From Plectrocnemia conspersa (lineage: Eukaryota; Arthropoda; Insecta; Trichoptera; Polycentropodidae), in the NCBI GenBank assembly GCA_009617715.1, contig VTFK01000159.1:868001-932000 (forward strand): a stretch of DNA of 64,000 nucleotides, written 5' to 3'. Every line of letters starts with the position of its first letter. Within the stretch, counting starts at the first letter, position 1. The notes beneath the pieces were generated by a model. That model did not search any database, was not told the origin of the DNA, and worked only from the letters and a program-made list of their open reading frames with translations. Shown one piece after another: positions 54,501-64,000 of the stretch. The position numbers and the translations under genes are program-made.

Positions 54501-57500
54501 TCACGTCGCCGACGCCAAAGACAAAGCCCTGCAGAAAGATAATGATTTCGTATTATCTAGGCCTGTCTATGTAGAGTTGGATCGAAAGAAGAAAAGTATT
54601 GTGAACCGCAAAAAGTGCAGTTCTTATTGGGATCCTTATCTGTAAAACATCTCGGTAAAATCGTACCTTCCGTATCTGACTTCGAGGATATGTTGATACC
54701 GGCTGATTTTTTATGCTCCCGTTTATATTGGTCTTCTAAACAGCCGTGGAAAATTGTAAAATATACAATAAGAACGAAATTATTAGTCGTCGAACCTAGT
54801 CCGGCTTACGATCTTGGGGTCAATATCACGCTGGACCATTCTGTGAATCCTAGCACGGTCGAAAGGATCCTGGCTGAGATTGAATCGTGGCACAAATCTT
54901 TGGAAACTGATGGACATAATTTACTCTTATGCTCCAAGAAAGATAAATCGCCCATCAAATTTGGAAATGCGAATGTTTCGTTAGAAGATTACGCCGTGAA
55001 GCAAGTGATGGAGTATATGCTCGATATAGTATGCAAGCATGACCAAAGCGAAGATACCCCCGAAGAAGAACCACAAAACACTGCCGATTTACTTCCCCCC
55101 GAGCTAAAAGATGCCATTTTTGAAGACCTAAATCACGATCTCTTGGACGGTATTTCTATGCAAGACATATTTCCTAAGTTCTGCTATGAAGACCTTGTAG
55201 CGATGGATTTAAAAAGTGAAGTCGGATTCGGAAATGACGTAACTAAAGATAAAAATAGCGAAAATACCGACGACGATAAAATGAAAAAAGGGCTAATACC
55301 AAATCCTGAAAATATATCCCAGGACTTTTTAGAAGAGTTTATCAATAGTCAAAATGAACCCGGAAAAGATCCGAAGAAAAGTAAATCAGAACTTCTCCTA
55401 CACAGTACGAGTTTAAAAACGTTGTCAAATAGAAGTCAGCGAACTTGCGGTCTAACATGGAATTATAAATTGGACAATGCCTTTAAGAGATGTAAATTAC
55501 CCAGGTCTGGTATTTTGACACGTTCCGATGGCAGCGGAAATGTGGTGATGATCGTCGACGGAACATCCGATCTAGTCGGCAATGCTAACTCTCAAAAAAT
55601 GAAAATAGAAGAATTATCGCCCGACATGAAAGCCCAATGGCAAGCAAAATCGCTGAAAGAAATCGAAGACGGTAAAGACAATTCGTCGAATCAGACTTCA
55701 CCGTTATTTTTCAAAAATGACAATGAAAGCAGTAACGATTCTAGTCTGCTCAAAATTGACAAACCAAACACTCCGAGCGAGCAAGTGATTGACTTTTATA
55801 CCAAAATGAGATGCAGTCCTATATCTCAGTTGGACGGTGCTGATGATAGCTCATGCGATTCTAGTTCTCCGGGAAGTCCGCAAAGTTGCGATGTCAAATG
55901 TTCGTCAATACCGCAATTAGATGGCGCCGATGATCCCAGTTCGAGCAGTAGTAGCGAAGGCGGGTCTCCACCTCGTGACCAAACACCGGGTATATTTTTT
56001 AGACCGAATAACATGGACAACACCTACACCATGACCATATCGACGGCAAACTTAAATAATCTCATGCCTTCAAATGAAATATTGATCAGGGCACCGATGG
56101 AAGATAATATGATTCGTCCCGGACATTGTGAACAAACTGTAAAATGCGACAGGTGCCATTGTACTTATAGAACTAAAGACTCATTCAATCGCCATTTGCC
56201 TACCTGTGATATGATGTCGACGAGTGAAAGCGAAGGCGAAACGCCTAAATCGCCCGAATCGAGAACTTTGACGACTCTTCAAAACGCATTTAACAATCAA
56301 TTCATAGCTCCTACGTTTATAAATCAGCAAAATCAAATGTTTGAAGCGTCAGAACAATTCAACATGTCAAAGCCTACGCTCGTTAGCACGAGGAGAACTT
56401 CAATCAACACCAGGCAGATCACCATCAATGGCACTATAGTAGAAACACAGTCCCCGGGGCCTCATAGTCCTATGAAATACAATAGCGACACAAGCAACTC
56501 TCAAGAAATGCCTATTAATATCAAACCGTCCATTGTGCACGAAGCACCAAAACTGACTTTAGGACCCACTGGAATATTGCAGCCTCAAATAATGGTCGCT
56601 AACTTGCCTATTACTCCACCGAGAAACCAAATACCTAATGTATCTAAATGTGGAATTGCACCGAATCAAAATAACATTCCGTATAGTATATGCGTAAAAC
56701 CAGGTTCAGGTTTGCAAACTTTTCAACAGCAGAATCCTACTATCGCTCACATGCTACCGAACAATGGGAACATTCAAACAGTCTTCTCTTCGAATCCGAA
56801 TCAGGTTTTGACAATTTCGAATCCACAGCAGAACATTATTCAAAACATTCAAGGAAAAGGGCCTCAAATCATGCAAGCGTTTGCAAATATGCCAAATGGT
56901 CAAACGCTCGCTGTGCCTGTTAATTCGTTTCAAGGATTGCCAACGAATAACGGCATCAATACATTTGTCAGACCTTCTTTGCCGATACAGAACTCGTCGA
57001 CAATATTAATGTCTTCAGCGAACACTCCTAGAATCGCATCTCCGAACGTGCAGCAGAAGAATCAGATTTTATTACCTCAAGTAGGTCAAAAGTCACCTAA
57101 GAAGCTGCAACAAGTACAACCAAAACCAATTTTCCAGGCAACGAGGGGAAGAGGAAGAACCATTAATAAAACGCCGACTAATAAAAGACAACTTAAACAA
57201 GATAAACCTTTAACAAATATAAATCAGATTACATCTAACGGTACGGTCATACAGTTTCAACCCAACGGTGCCTCTAATCAACCATCTATAATCCTACAGC
57301 AAGTTGCAAATCCTAATATGATGCAATACGTAGAAGCAATTCAGCAACAGCATGGACCGAATATGCAATACATCGCAACGATCGCTCCGCAAGGAGACTA
57401 TAAACCGGCTCCGACACACTACATAACGCAAGGCGGAATGATGCCGCAGACTTTCCAAATTCAACAAACTGAATCAGGACTAGTAGCTGTGCCCAGCGGT

Positions 57501-60500
57501 GGCATTCCAGTGTTCTTGCCGCAGGGAGGTGTCGGTATATTACCTCAAGCATCGCTACAATCTCAGGGAATGACACTATCGTCGCAAGGGAATCTACAGA
57601 CCCAAGGAGTAACTCCTATATTACCTCAAGGAACGATTCAAACCCAGAACGGCGCTACCATTCTACCTCAAGCGACTATTCAAACGCAAAATGGAACCAT
57701 AATTCCTCAAGGTGCTACGATTCAAACACAAAATCCAACATTGCTGCCCGCCAACAGTATTCAATCTCATAATAATTCCCAAAATATTTTACCTCAAGCC
57801 CAAAACAATATAATATCTCAACAACCGAATACAGCAATTATTCCTCAAGGAGCCATCTTGCCGCAAGGTTTACAGTTTTGCAACGATCAAGTACTACTCG
57901 GATCCACTCCGACTTTAGAAATGGTAACAGATTCGTCGGGCTGCATGTATTTAACAACTCAACCTGTATATTATGGCTTGGAAACGATAGTTCAGAATAC
58001 TGTGATGTCATCGCAGCAATTTGTCTCGACTGCAATGCAAGGAGTTCTTGCTCAAAACAGCAGTTTTTCTGCTACGACTACGCAAGTTTTCCAGGCGAGT
58101 AAAATTGAACCTATGGTAGAAGTTCCGACTGGATATGTAGTCGTTAACAATGTGCCTCAAGATAATATCGTCGTATCTCAACCGAATAGCAATAATTCTC
58201 AGACATTAATTTCAACGCAAACACTGCCTAGTGGAAACATATCAGTACAATCGACGGGATCAATTCAAAAGAATAAAAATGGACCTAATATTACTATTCA
58301 ACCGGCAGATAAATCACACCGATCTGGTAATAAACCGATGCCGATTCAACCCAATCAACCTATATTCAGCATCTCGTCTCCGCATCAAATCGGCAATACT
58401 ATATCGTTGCAAGCGATTCAACCTCGAAATATAGCACTAGCTCAAGGAAAACAGAACATTAATTTACAAGCAATACATTCGGCAAATATATCTATTCCGG
58501 TGAACTCGTCACCACATACTACGCAATGCAATCAATTATCTGACGGACATGTCACGCATGTCAGTCAACCCATGATGACCAATACTATAACAAATAAAAT
58601 ATCGTCGTCGCAAACCCAGTTTGGCAATCAGTCGTTAAATATGCAAGAGAGTCAAAGCGATATGAATGGACAAAATTCGATGAGAACGAACTTCCAGAGA
58701 CAGTGCTGGCCGGCAAACCAAAATTTCATATCTACTTCGTCCGAAGGAATGACTAAAAATCCATCTATAATAATTCAATCCAGTGATACGCCAAACAACA
58801 ATATGTCTAAAGTCAACGTCAGTAATGGCATTTTCAATATATCCACTAATTCCAATAATATCAATATTGAATCAATCGGAAATTCGAGAAACTTTACATC
58901 GCCATTTAATCAAAATGTTTTTATCAGTGAAAACATGCAGACTAAAAATAATCAATCTGTGGGACATACGAATAATAATTTACAATCTACTTCTTGTTCG
59001 TTTGGAACGCCCGTAATGCATAACAGCAATAATTTGACTATATCTTCTTCGAATTCTATGTCGAGTCCTTACATTTTTTCCGGATCACTTAACCAACAAA
59101 TGCAGCCGATGAGCAATAATAGTACGATGATGTCAAATAATGTTAAAGACGATTCTCTGCAACAAAATCAACCTACTCTTATTTGCGATGGAAGCAATGT
59201 TACTACTAAACAATCCAATCATCACACTCCGTGCAGTATCCATAGGCAAGTATCGCAGCAACATGATATGATGCAGAACAACAGTAATAACGTGGTACAA
59301 CTCTCCGGCAATGTGGTGAACTTGGGAGGAAAGGTTTATCATATCCCCATGAGTAGTAATTCAATGTCGCAGGCGTCCAGCATCCAGAACCAAATAAATT
59401 GTAATATACAAACGAACGCATCCATGAACAATAATAATCACGAACAAATCATCGGATCCGTGAACAATTTCAATATAGTGAATGGAAATTGCGTCAATAA
59501 TCACACGAGCAACTTGTGCAGTCAACATCAGATCGAGACTGCAAATAATCAAAATCAAATCATGAACGTATCGAATAATCAACATCAAATACAAAATCAG
59601 CATCAACACGTCATCAACTCTCACAGCAATCTGAATAACTGTAATAGTATTAGTCATATGCAAATCATGAATGGAGCTAATCATCAAATGCAGATATCAA
59701 ATTCGAACAACCATGCCAACATGTGCAACAACAGACAGCCGATAAACAGCGATCACATTGGCACTATTGATAACAAAGGTAGTAATAGTGAAATGAGCAA
59801 TATGATTAACGATGCGCGCGTTATCAACTCGAACGAAAGACACATGCACGTGAGCAATATGAACTGCGTGAATAGAAACTCGAATATCAACATGATGAGT
59901 AATTCTAATTTTATTATGCATGACAACCAGCAACAGCATCATTGTGATATGTCTTCACAATTCCAAATCAACTCTGATCAGATGTTTTTGGTTAACAGCA
60001 ACGGGAGTGCTAATCAGAGTAACATAAATAATATACCCGGACGCTTCCAAAACGTCGACAATCAGCAATCGAGTAATACCGATCACATGAACATCAACAA
60101 CAGAATTAATGCTAAAGCTCTACAACAAGTGCAAAAGATAGAGTCGTTTAATATGAAAAATGTATCTAACATGAACATGACTAATATTCAAGCCGACGAA
60201 GCTTCAAAAATGTCGATGAATAAACCAAACTTGCCCATTTCGTCCGGTAACCAAATAGGATTCATCCAAATGAACTCAAACTCGAATCAAATCATCGGTT
60301 TTCCGGAAAATAACAGACTTCCTATCGGAAATGCACAATTCCACAATCAACGCAATCAAAACACACCGATGTTGACCATCGGCCAAGGTGAAATCGGAGA
60401 TCCGATTGTCAACTGCAACTCGATTGATATTTCCGATGCATCGAAGAACGATATGCCTTCTTTATCATTATCGGTGAATAATCCTTCGGTTAGTTCTCTC

Positions 60501-62650
60501 TCTACCAATGTAGTTGCTAAACAAATTCATCTACCTCATCACAATATTAATTTCCCAATGTCCAACAATAGCATTCAAGGGTATTCGAATTTACAGATGA
60601 ACAATAATCAGATCAACTTAGCTGCTCAAAACGTCAACAATACTATCTCATTGCCAGTTCAAAATTCAACAAGCATAACGTTGCCGAAAGCACCGTCGCA
60701 TCAAACCGGCATTCCTACAAACGTCGTCAATCCGATTCCTCAGTATATGCGACCAATGAATCGTGTGTTACCGATACACAGAGACGCTCAGTCCAACAAG
60801 GCCAATAGACCGGTCAAAACCAAAGTGGAACAACCAAAACCGTCGCCCAGATGTCAAGACATGCCAGATTTGAATGTTAAAGAAGAAGAGATTGTCGCCA
60901 ACGACACAGAAAAAGCCATCAGAGAATCAAAGTCAATCGCAGAACCAAAAGATGAAACAGTGGCCGTTGTCTCTGAAAACTTAGAGCCCGTCGTCGTCGT
61001 CTCTGTTGAGAATAAGCCAGATAGTATTAAAATATTGAACGATAAAACCATAACTCTGGATTCTGATAATAAAGCGATACAGAATGCTTTGAAAGAGAAT
61101 TTAACGTCAAATTTTAAGCCGGTTGTACAAAAAGTTGAGCAAAAGATCAGCAAAGAGAACGCCTTAATATTAAAAACGCAGAATTTGAATCAGCGTAAAA
61201 TTCAAATGAGAAGCAAAATTGGATCGGAAAATATGCCCATTACGAAAGCGACAAAGCAACCCTCTGGTATGAATCGTGTAATGAGAGACAATGGACCTAA
61301 ACTCATTTATGAAGTGAGCTCAGAAGACGGCTTCTCTTATACTTCAACTTCGCTCTCAGAACTTTGGAACAAGGTGTTCGAAGCTGTGCAAGCTTCTAGG
61401 AAACAGCACGGTTTACCGCTGATCAAATGTAGCATGTCTCAGAATACTTCTAACGCCCACATCCTAGGACTCAATAATAACGCTCTCAAGTATTTGATTG
61501 AGCAACTACCTGGGGTGAGTTTCTCTAATGATTTGCTTTTTTATGTTGTTTATTAATTTATCCAAACTATTTTTCTTTATTTGTATATTCAGTCTAGCAG
61601 ATGCTTGAAGTATAGAGCTAAACAAGGATCTAAAATACAGTCTGTGTGGGACTCGGATCTTGGTGTGGTTGAGAGTATCCGAGAGAGTCCTTGGGGTAGT
61701 GTTCGAGCCGGCCCGGCGATAAGAAAATCATCAACTGATATGTTCAGCTGGCTCGCCTCCCCTTACAGAGAACCTCCGCCTCCACTCACTATTTCTCAAG
61801 ATGACAGTGTTATTTCTAGGTACATATTTAGTTTACTTGACTGTTTTGCAATGTTCTTAATATGAATCTTTAAAAAAAATGTATTTTCAGGCGCATCAGT
61901 AGTGTCACTTTGCCAATGGCGATGAGATTTAGAAATTTGAAAGAAACCTCAAAACACTCTGTTGGAGTGTATAGATCGCGCATACACGGTAGAGGATTGT
62001 TCTGTAGGCGCGATATTGAAGCAGGTACGATATTATTACCTTTTAAATTCAATCATGAGTACATTTCTTCGCCTTGCCCAAGTGGGGTTCCTTACTATAA
62101 GAGTTTCAGTTTATGAACTAGTGAAAAACAATACAATATTTTAAATGGTGCCCTACTTTAGGGACTAGCTTATATAAATGCAATATGTCGTAACTTAATT
62201 GTATATTTTTAGGTGAAATGGTCATTGAGTATGCAGGAGAAGTGATTCGAGCAGCTTTGGCAGATCAAAGGGAACGTCGTTACGAAGCAGCTAGAGGAGG
62301 TCGTGGCGTTACCGGTTGTTACATGTTTCGAGTAGATGACCATCTCGTCGTAGATGCAACTATGAAAGGGAACGCTGCCAGATTCATCAATCACTCTTGC
62401 GATGTAACTATAACAAATCTACTTTCTTGTAACCAATTTTTTTTAAACATTCGTCTAATTTTCTATGATTTTTTAGCCCAATTGTTATTCAAAAGTCGTG
62501 GATATTCTCGGACACAAACATATATTAATACTCGCTTTACGAAGGATATATCAAGGCGAAGAGCTCACATACGATTACAAGTTTCCATTTGAAGAGGTTA
62601 AAATACCGTGTTCGTGCGGTGCCAAGAAGTGTAGGAAATATCTGAATTAG
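48598..62650 (+). CDS. trx: Trithorax (MLL/KMT2-type histone H3K4 methyltransferase), with one frame break
   Basis: Exons: 48576-49456 (ATG at 48598), 50420-50611, 50694-51004, 51065-51697, 51770-51949, 52613-52837, 52903-53064, 53134-61514, 61593-61819, 61891-62024, 62213-62403 and 62477-62650. All junction phases agree. Domains in order, residues counted across the break: basic N-terminus with [10 protein letters not shown]4 zinc finger at about 290-350 ([20 protein letters not shown]); PHD1-3 at about 714-900; extended PHD at about 1205-1315; FYRN at about 1345-1405; two Taspase-1 sites at about 1753 and 1782; a C2HC finger near 1860; a long Gln/Asn-rich region; FYRC at about 3575-3675; SET at about 3745-3870; post-[11 protein letters not shown]. 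Total is about 3,890 residues, close to Drosophila Trx. It acts in the nucleus and keeps Hox and other genes active. The frame shifts by one base at 54610-54615. An upstream coding exon is possible because the first exon is open back to its acceptor. Confidence 0.96.
51917..53276 (+). other. trx: Trithorax PHD finger cluster (PHD1-3)
   Basis: The cluster spans the ends and starts of four exons. PHD1 runs from [11 protein letters not shown] across the 663-bp intron to [15 protein letters not shown] and CPRC. PHD2 follows with [10 protein letters not shown] and [16 protein letters not shown]3 has [10 protein letters not shown] and [16 protein letters not shown], ending CKQC. All expected Cys/His ligands are visible. 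In MLL proteins the third PHD reads H3K4me3; here the reader function is inferred from family. No bromodomain was recognised after it. Confidence 0.9.
54184..54510 (+). other. trx: Trithorax extended PHD (ePHD) domain
   Basis: Starts [14 protein letters not shown] and includes [18 protein letters not shown], then [39 protein letters not shown] and CPSH. The pattern C-x2-C ... H-x2-C ... C-x2-C ... C ... H-x2-C ... C-x2-H is complete. It directly precedes FYRN, as in all MLL1/2 and Trx proteins. Confidence 0.93.
54546..54795 (+). other. trx: Trithorax FYRN domain
   Basis: Runs from [12 protein letters not shown] across the frame break into [19 protein letters not shown] and then [24 protein letters not shown] and FYRC of Trx/MLL pair with each other after Taspase-1 cleavage, holding the two halves together. 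The domain is intact in sequence apart from the one-base break inside it. Confidence 0.9.
54610..54615 (+). other. trx: One-base frame break in trithorax
   Basis: The frame open from 53134 reads ...RKKCSSYW and stops at 54643-54645. Homology to Trx continues without a gap in the frame reached by adding one base here (KHLGKIV...). The site is a run of five A (54610-54614) followed by G. A sixth A would restore the family's Lys-Lys-Val-Gln. No intron fits. Sequencing or assembly error in a homopolymer is the simplest cause; a real allele or recoding are alternatives. Confidence 0.92.
55827..55934 (+). other. trx: Two Taspase-1 cleavage sites in trithorax
   Basis: QLDGADD occurs twice, at 55827-55847 and 55914-55934, 29 residues apart, each followed by a Ser-rich stretch. 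This is the consensus recognised by Taspase 1, which cuts between Asp and Gly in MLL and Trx. Cleavage would give an N-terminal fragment with FYRN and a C-terminal fragment with FYRC-SET. Confidence 0.9.
56146..56207 (+). other. trx: C2HC zinc finger in trithorax
   Basis: The segment [20 protein letters not shown] ends with a cysteine and fits C-x2-C-x12-H-x3-C, a classical C2HC finger with a conserved-looking aromatic (Tyr) and hydrophobic (Phe) core. It lies about 75 residues after the second Taspase-1 site. I do not know it as a named Trx domain. Confidence 0.7.
58500..60750 (+). other. trx: Asn/Gln-rich low-complexity region of trithorax
   Basis: About 750 residues dominated by Asn, Ser, Gln, Met, Ile and His, with runs such as [27 protein letters not shown] and SNSNQ. 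Almost no charged or aromatic residues are present. It is predicted to be disordered and to resemble prion-like domains. Such stretches are common in insect transcription regulators. Confidence 0.9.
61900..62650 (+). other. trx: Trithorax SET and post-SET domain
   Basis: Three exons encode it. [20 protein letters not shown] opens it, followed by [15 protein letters not shown] and [12 protein letters not shown] (cofactor binding). [18 protein letters not shown] and [10 protein letters not shown] supply the catalytic pseudoknot and the active-site Tyr. It ends [13 protein letters not shown], the zinc-binding post-SET cysteines. All key residues are present, so the enzyme should be able to methylate H3K4. 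Confidence 0.97.
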
Positions 62651-63250
62651 ATGTTACGTTTTAATTAGCGACGATGCTGCTTGTACGTAAAATAATTTAA
62701 ATCGTAACAGTTAAGGATCGAAATGCCATGTAAATTCTAGTGCAGCATGGGTAAAGATTATAATTTTTAATGTATTGTTTCAATATGTACGAATAATGGT
62801 CCACAAATTAACGATTAAGTCAAAGTAATAACTAATCATAATGTCCTAATAATTAGTTTGTAAACTGTATCGTTTGATTAATTTCAAAATTGTGTTTACG
62901 ATTTTTAACTAGGTAAATTTTATTACCACCCGAACGTTTGACGATAGTGTAAGTGCTAATTTTTGTCGTTTGTAAAGAATCGCGTATCTGATAATTATTG
63001 AGGTTAATTAATAAGTACAATTGAAAAATTATCATCTAACGTAATTTTTAACTGTTGTGTAAATGTATTATATCGTTTTATTGTATAATATTAGGAGTAA
63101 TGCGTCACAGATTAAGTAACAATGATATTAAATCTTCGAGATAACTTATTGTACCAAAATAGATGTGAAGTAAAGTATTTTTTAAAACAAAATTTTGGTG
63201 ATCGGTTAATAGAATGTAAATATGAAGAATATGCTTGACTATATAGTGTA

Positions 63251-63256
63251 AATAAA
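63251..63256 (+). terminator. trx: Candidate poly(A) signal of trithorax
   Basis: AATAAA about 600 bases after the stop, followed by a T/G-containing stretch (TTTTGTAGAATAATTGTTT). Other hexamers are absent between 62651 and here, which supports it somewhat. Confidence 0.4.
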
Positions 63257-64000
63257 ATTTTGTAGAATAATTGTTTATAAAATGATTGATGTTTTTATAT
63301 ATTAAAAATATATATATTATGTATATTTAAATAGTTATTTGTATATATTTGATTTATTATCGTAGACGTATCGTATTTATTATCGGGTCCACAAATGTAA
63401 ATCGAATTGTTGGTCTTTGTAACGTTTATTCCTATCTGTTTTTAAAATTTGATACCAAATTCGACCACTTATTTTTTTTTTCTATTTACGTCATGTTTTG
63501 ATAATCTCTTAAATGATATTATTTATTTTAATATATACATTCTCAATCGATCGCTCAATGAATATTTTGTATTCGAACTGTTTGATATCAAATATATATG
63601 TGAATTATTAAAAAAATTGATTCCTAATGCACCGCCATTTTTCGGTGAAATTATTGTTGATGATGAATTTTAAAATTGCTAATCGATTGTTGTAATATTT
63701 TATAATAATATCTAGGTTAAATTGGAAATTATGAATGTATATTATTTATTTTATCGGCATTTATAACATTTAAGATTATGAATTGCTATCATGATAGTCT
63801 GTTTAGTATTTTTTTTATGTACATCAACTGTTTGTAAAAATAATGTAAAATTATATAATTTTTATTTTACAATAAGAAAGAAATGGCACTATACTTTGTT
63901 TCATCATTATTAGCTTAACACTTAATTTATTAAAAATGTTTTTTATATCTATATGTATTATGACAATTTTGATGTGATAATTCACAATTAAAAAAAACGA
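63257..64000. other. 3' flank of trithorax, no gene seen
   Basis: AT-rich sequence. A 74-codon frame at 63449-63673 is compositionally biased and not supported. Confidence 0.5.

Noticed and set aside
54605..54620. Programmed -1 slippage site at the trithorax break
   Set aside because: The heptamer is C-AAA-AAG, which prevents normal re-pairing in the P site; a homopolymer error is simpler. Kept only as an alternative in the finding.
59361..59942. Minus-strand frames rich in Ile, Val and His
   Set aside because: They are complements of the Asn-rich codons of trithorax.

Overview
This window looks like nuclear DNA from an insect. It is strongly AT-rich, has GT-AG introns, and carries animal genes (trithorax, the Rad6-type ubiquitin-conjugating enzyme Ubc6, an FBXO21-type F-box protein, a tektin, CCDC174, a Ly6/uPAR-type GPI-anchored protein). 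Between the genes lie decayed cut-and-paste DNA transposons (piggyBac, Tigger/pogo, mariner, hAT). The order within insects cannot be fixed from the sequence alone.

Layout. 1-16.4 kb is non-coding: AT-rich DNA with several GC-richer islands, a decayed Tigger element (5066-6801) and a decayed piggyBac (10886-12987). It may be the 5' flank or long first intron of the Ly6-type gene, whose two last exons are at 16458-17320 (+). A short Tc1/mariner-superfamily remnant (18921-19526) sits just past the last recognisable exon of a CCDC174 homologue (19580-20728, -) that appears to lack its 3' half. Two piggyBac-type elements (20999-21216, 22248-23156) and a degenerate repeat follow. A tektin gene lies at 23642-26108 (+). 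An FBXO21 homologue (27159-31910, -) has nine exons, and its last intron holds a hAT remnant plus a T-rich open frame. Ubc6 (33115-38004, +) is transcribed divergently from FBXO21 and carries a long TA repeat, a small piggyBac-like MITE and a dead mariner in its introns. 38-48 kb is non-coding apart from a second hAT fragment and two GC-rich islands. The right end is dominated by trithorax (48598-62650, +) with 3' flank to 64 kb.

The trithorax gene is the centrepiece. It has a C4 zinc finger, a PHD cluster, an extended PHD, FYRN, two perfect Taspase-1-type sites, a very long Asn/Gln-rich region, FYRC, and a SET domain with post-SET cysteines. Its frame breaks by one base in an A run at 54610-54614, at the start of FYRN, while everything downstream remains intact. 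That pattern suggests a sequence error or a very recent lesion, but it needs checking. Its first recognised coding exon is very GC-rich, in sharp contrast to the rest of the gene.

The protein-coding genes are unrelated housekeeping, chromatin, ciliary and surface-protein genes; I see no operon-like or cluster logic. No CRISPR array, tRNA or rRNA was seen. I did not find a clearly new biological system. The best leads are the trithorax frame break, the apparently truncated CCDC174, an unexplained 4-helix membrane-like ORF, and several transposons with well-preserved ends.
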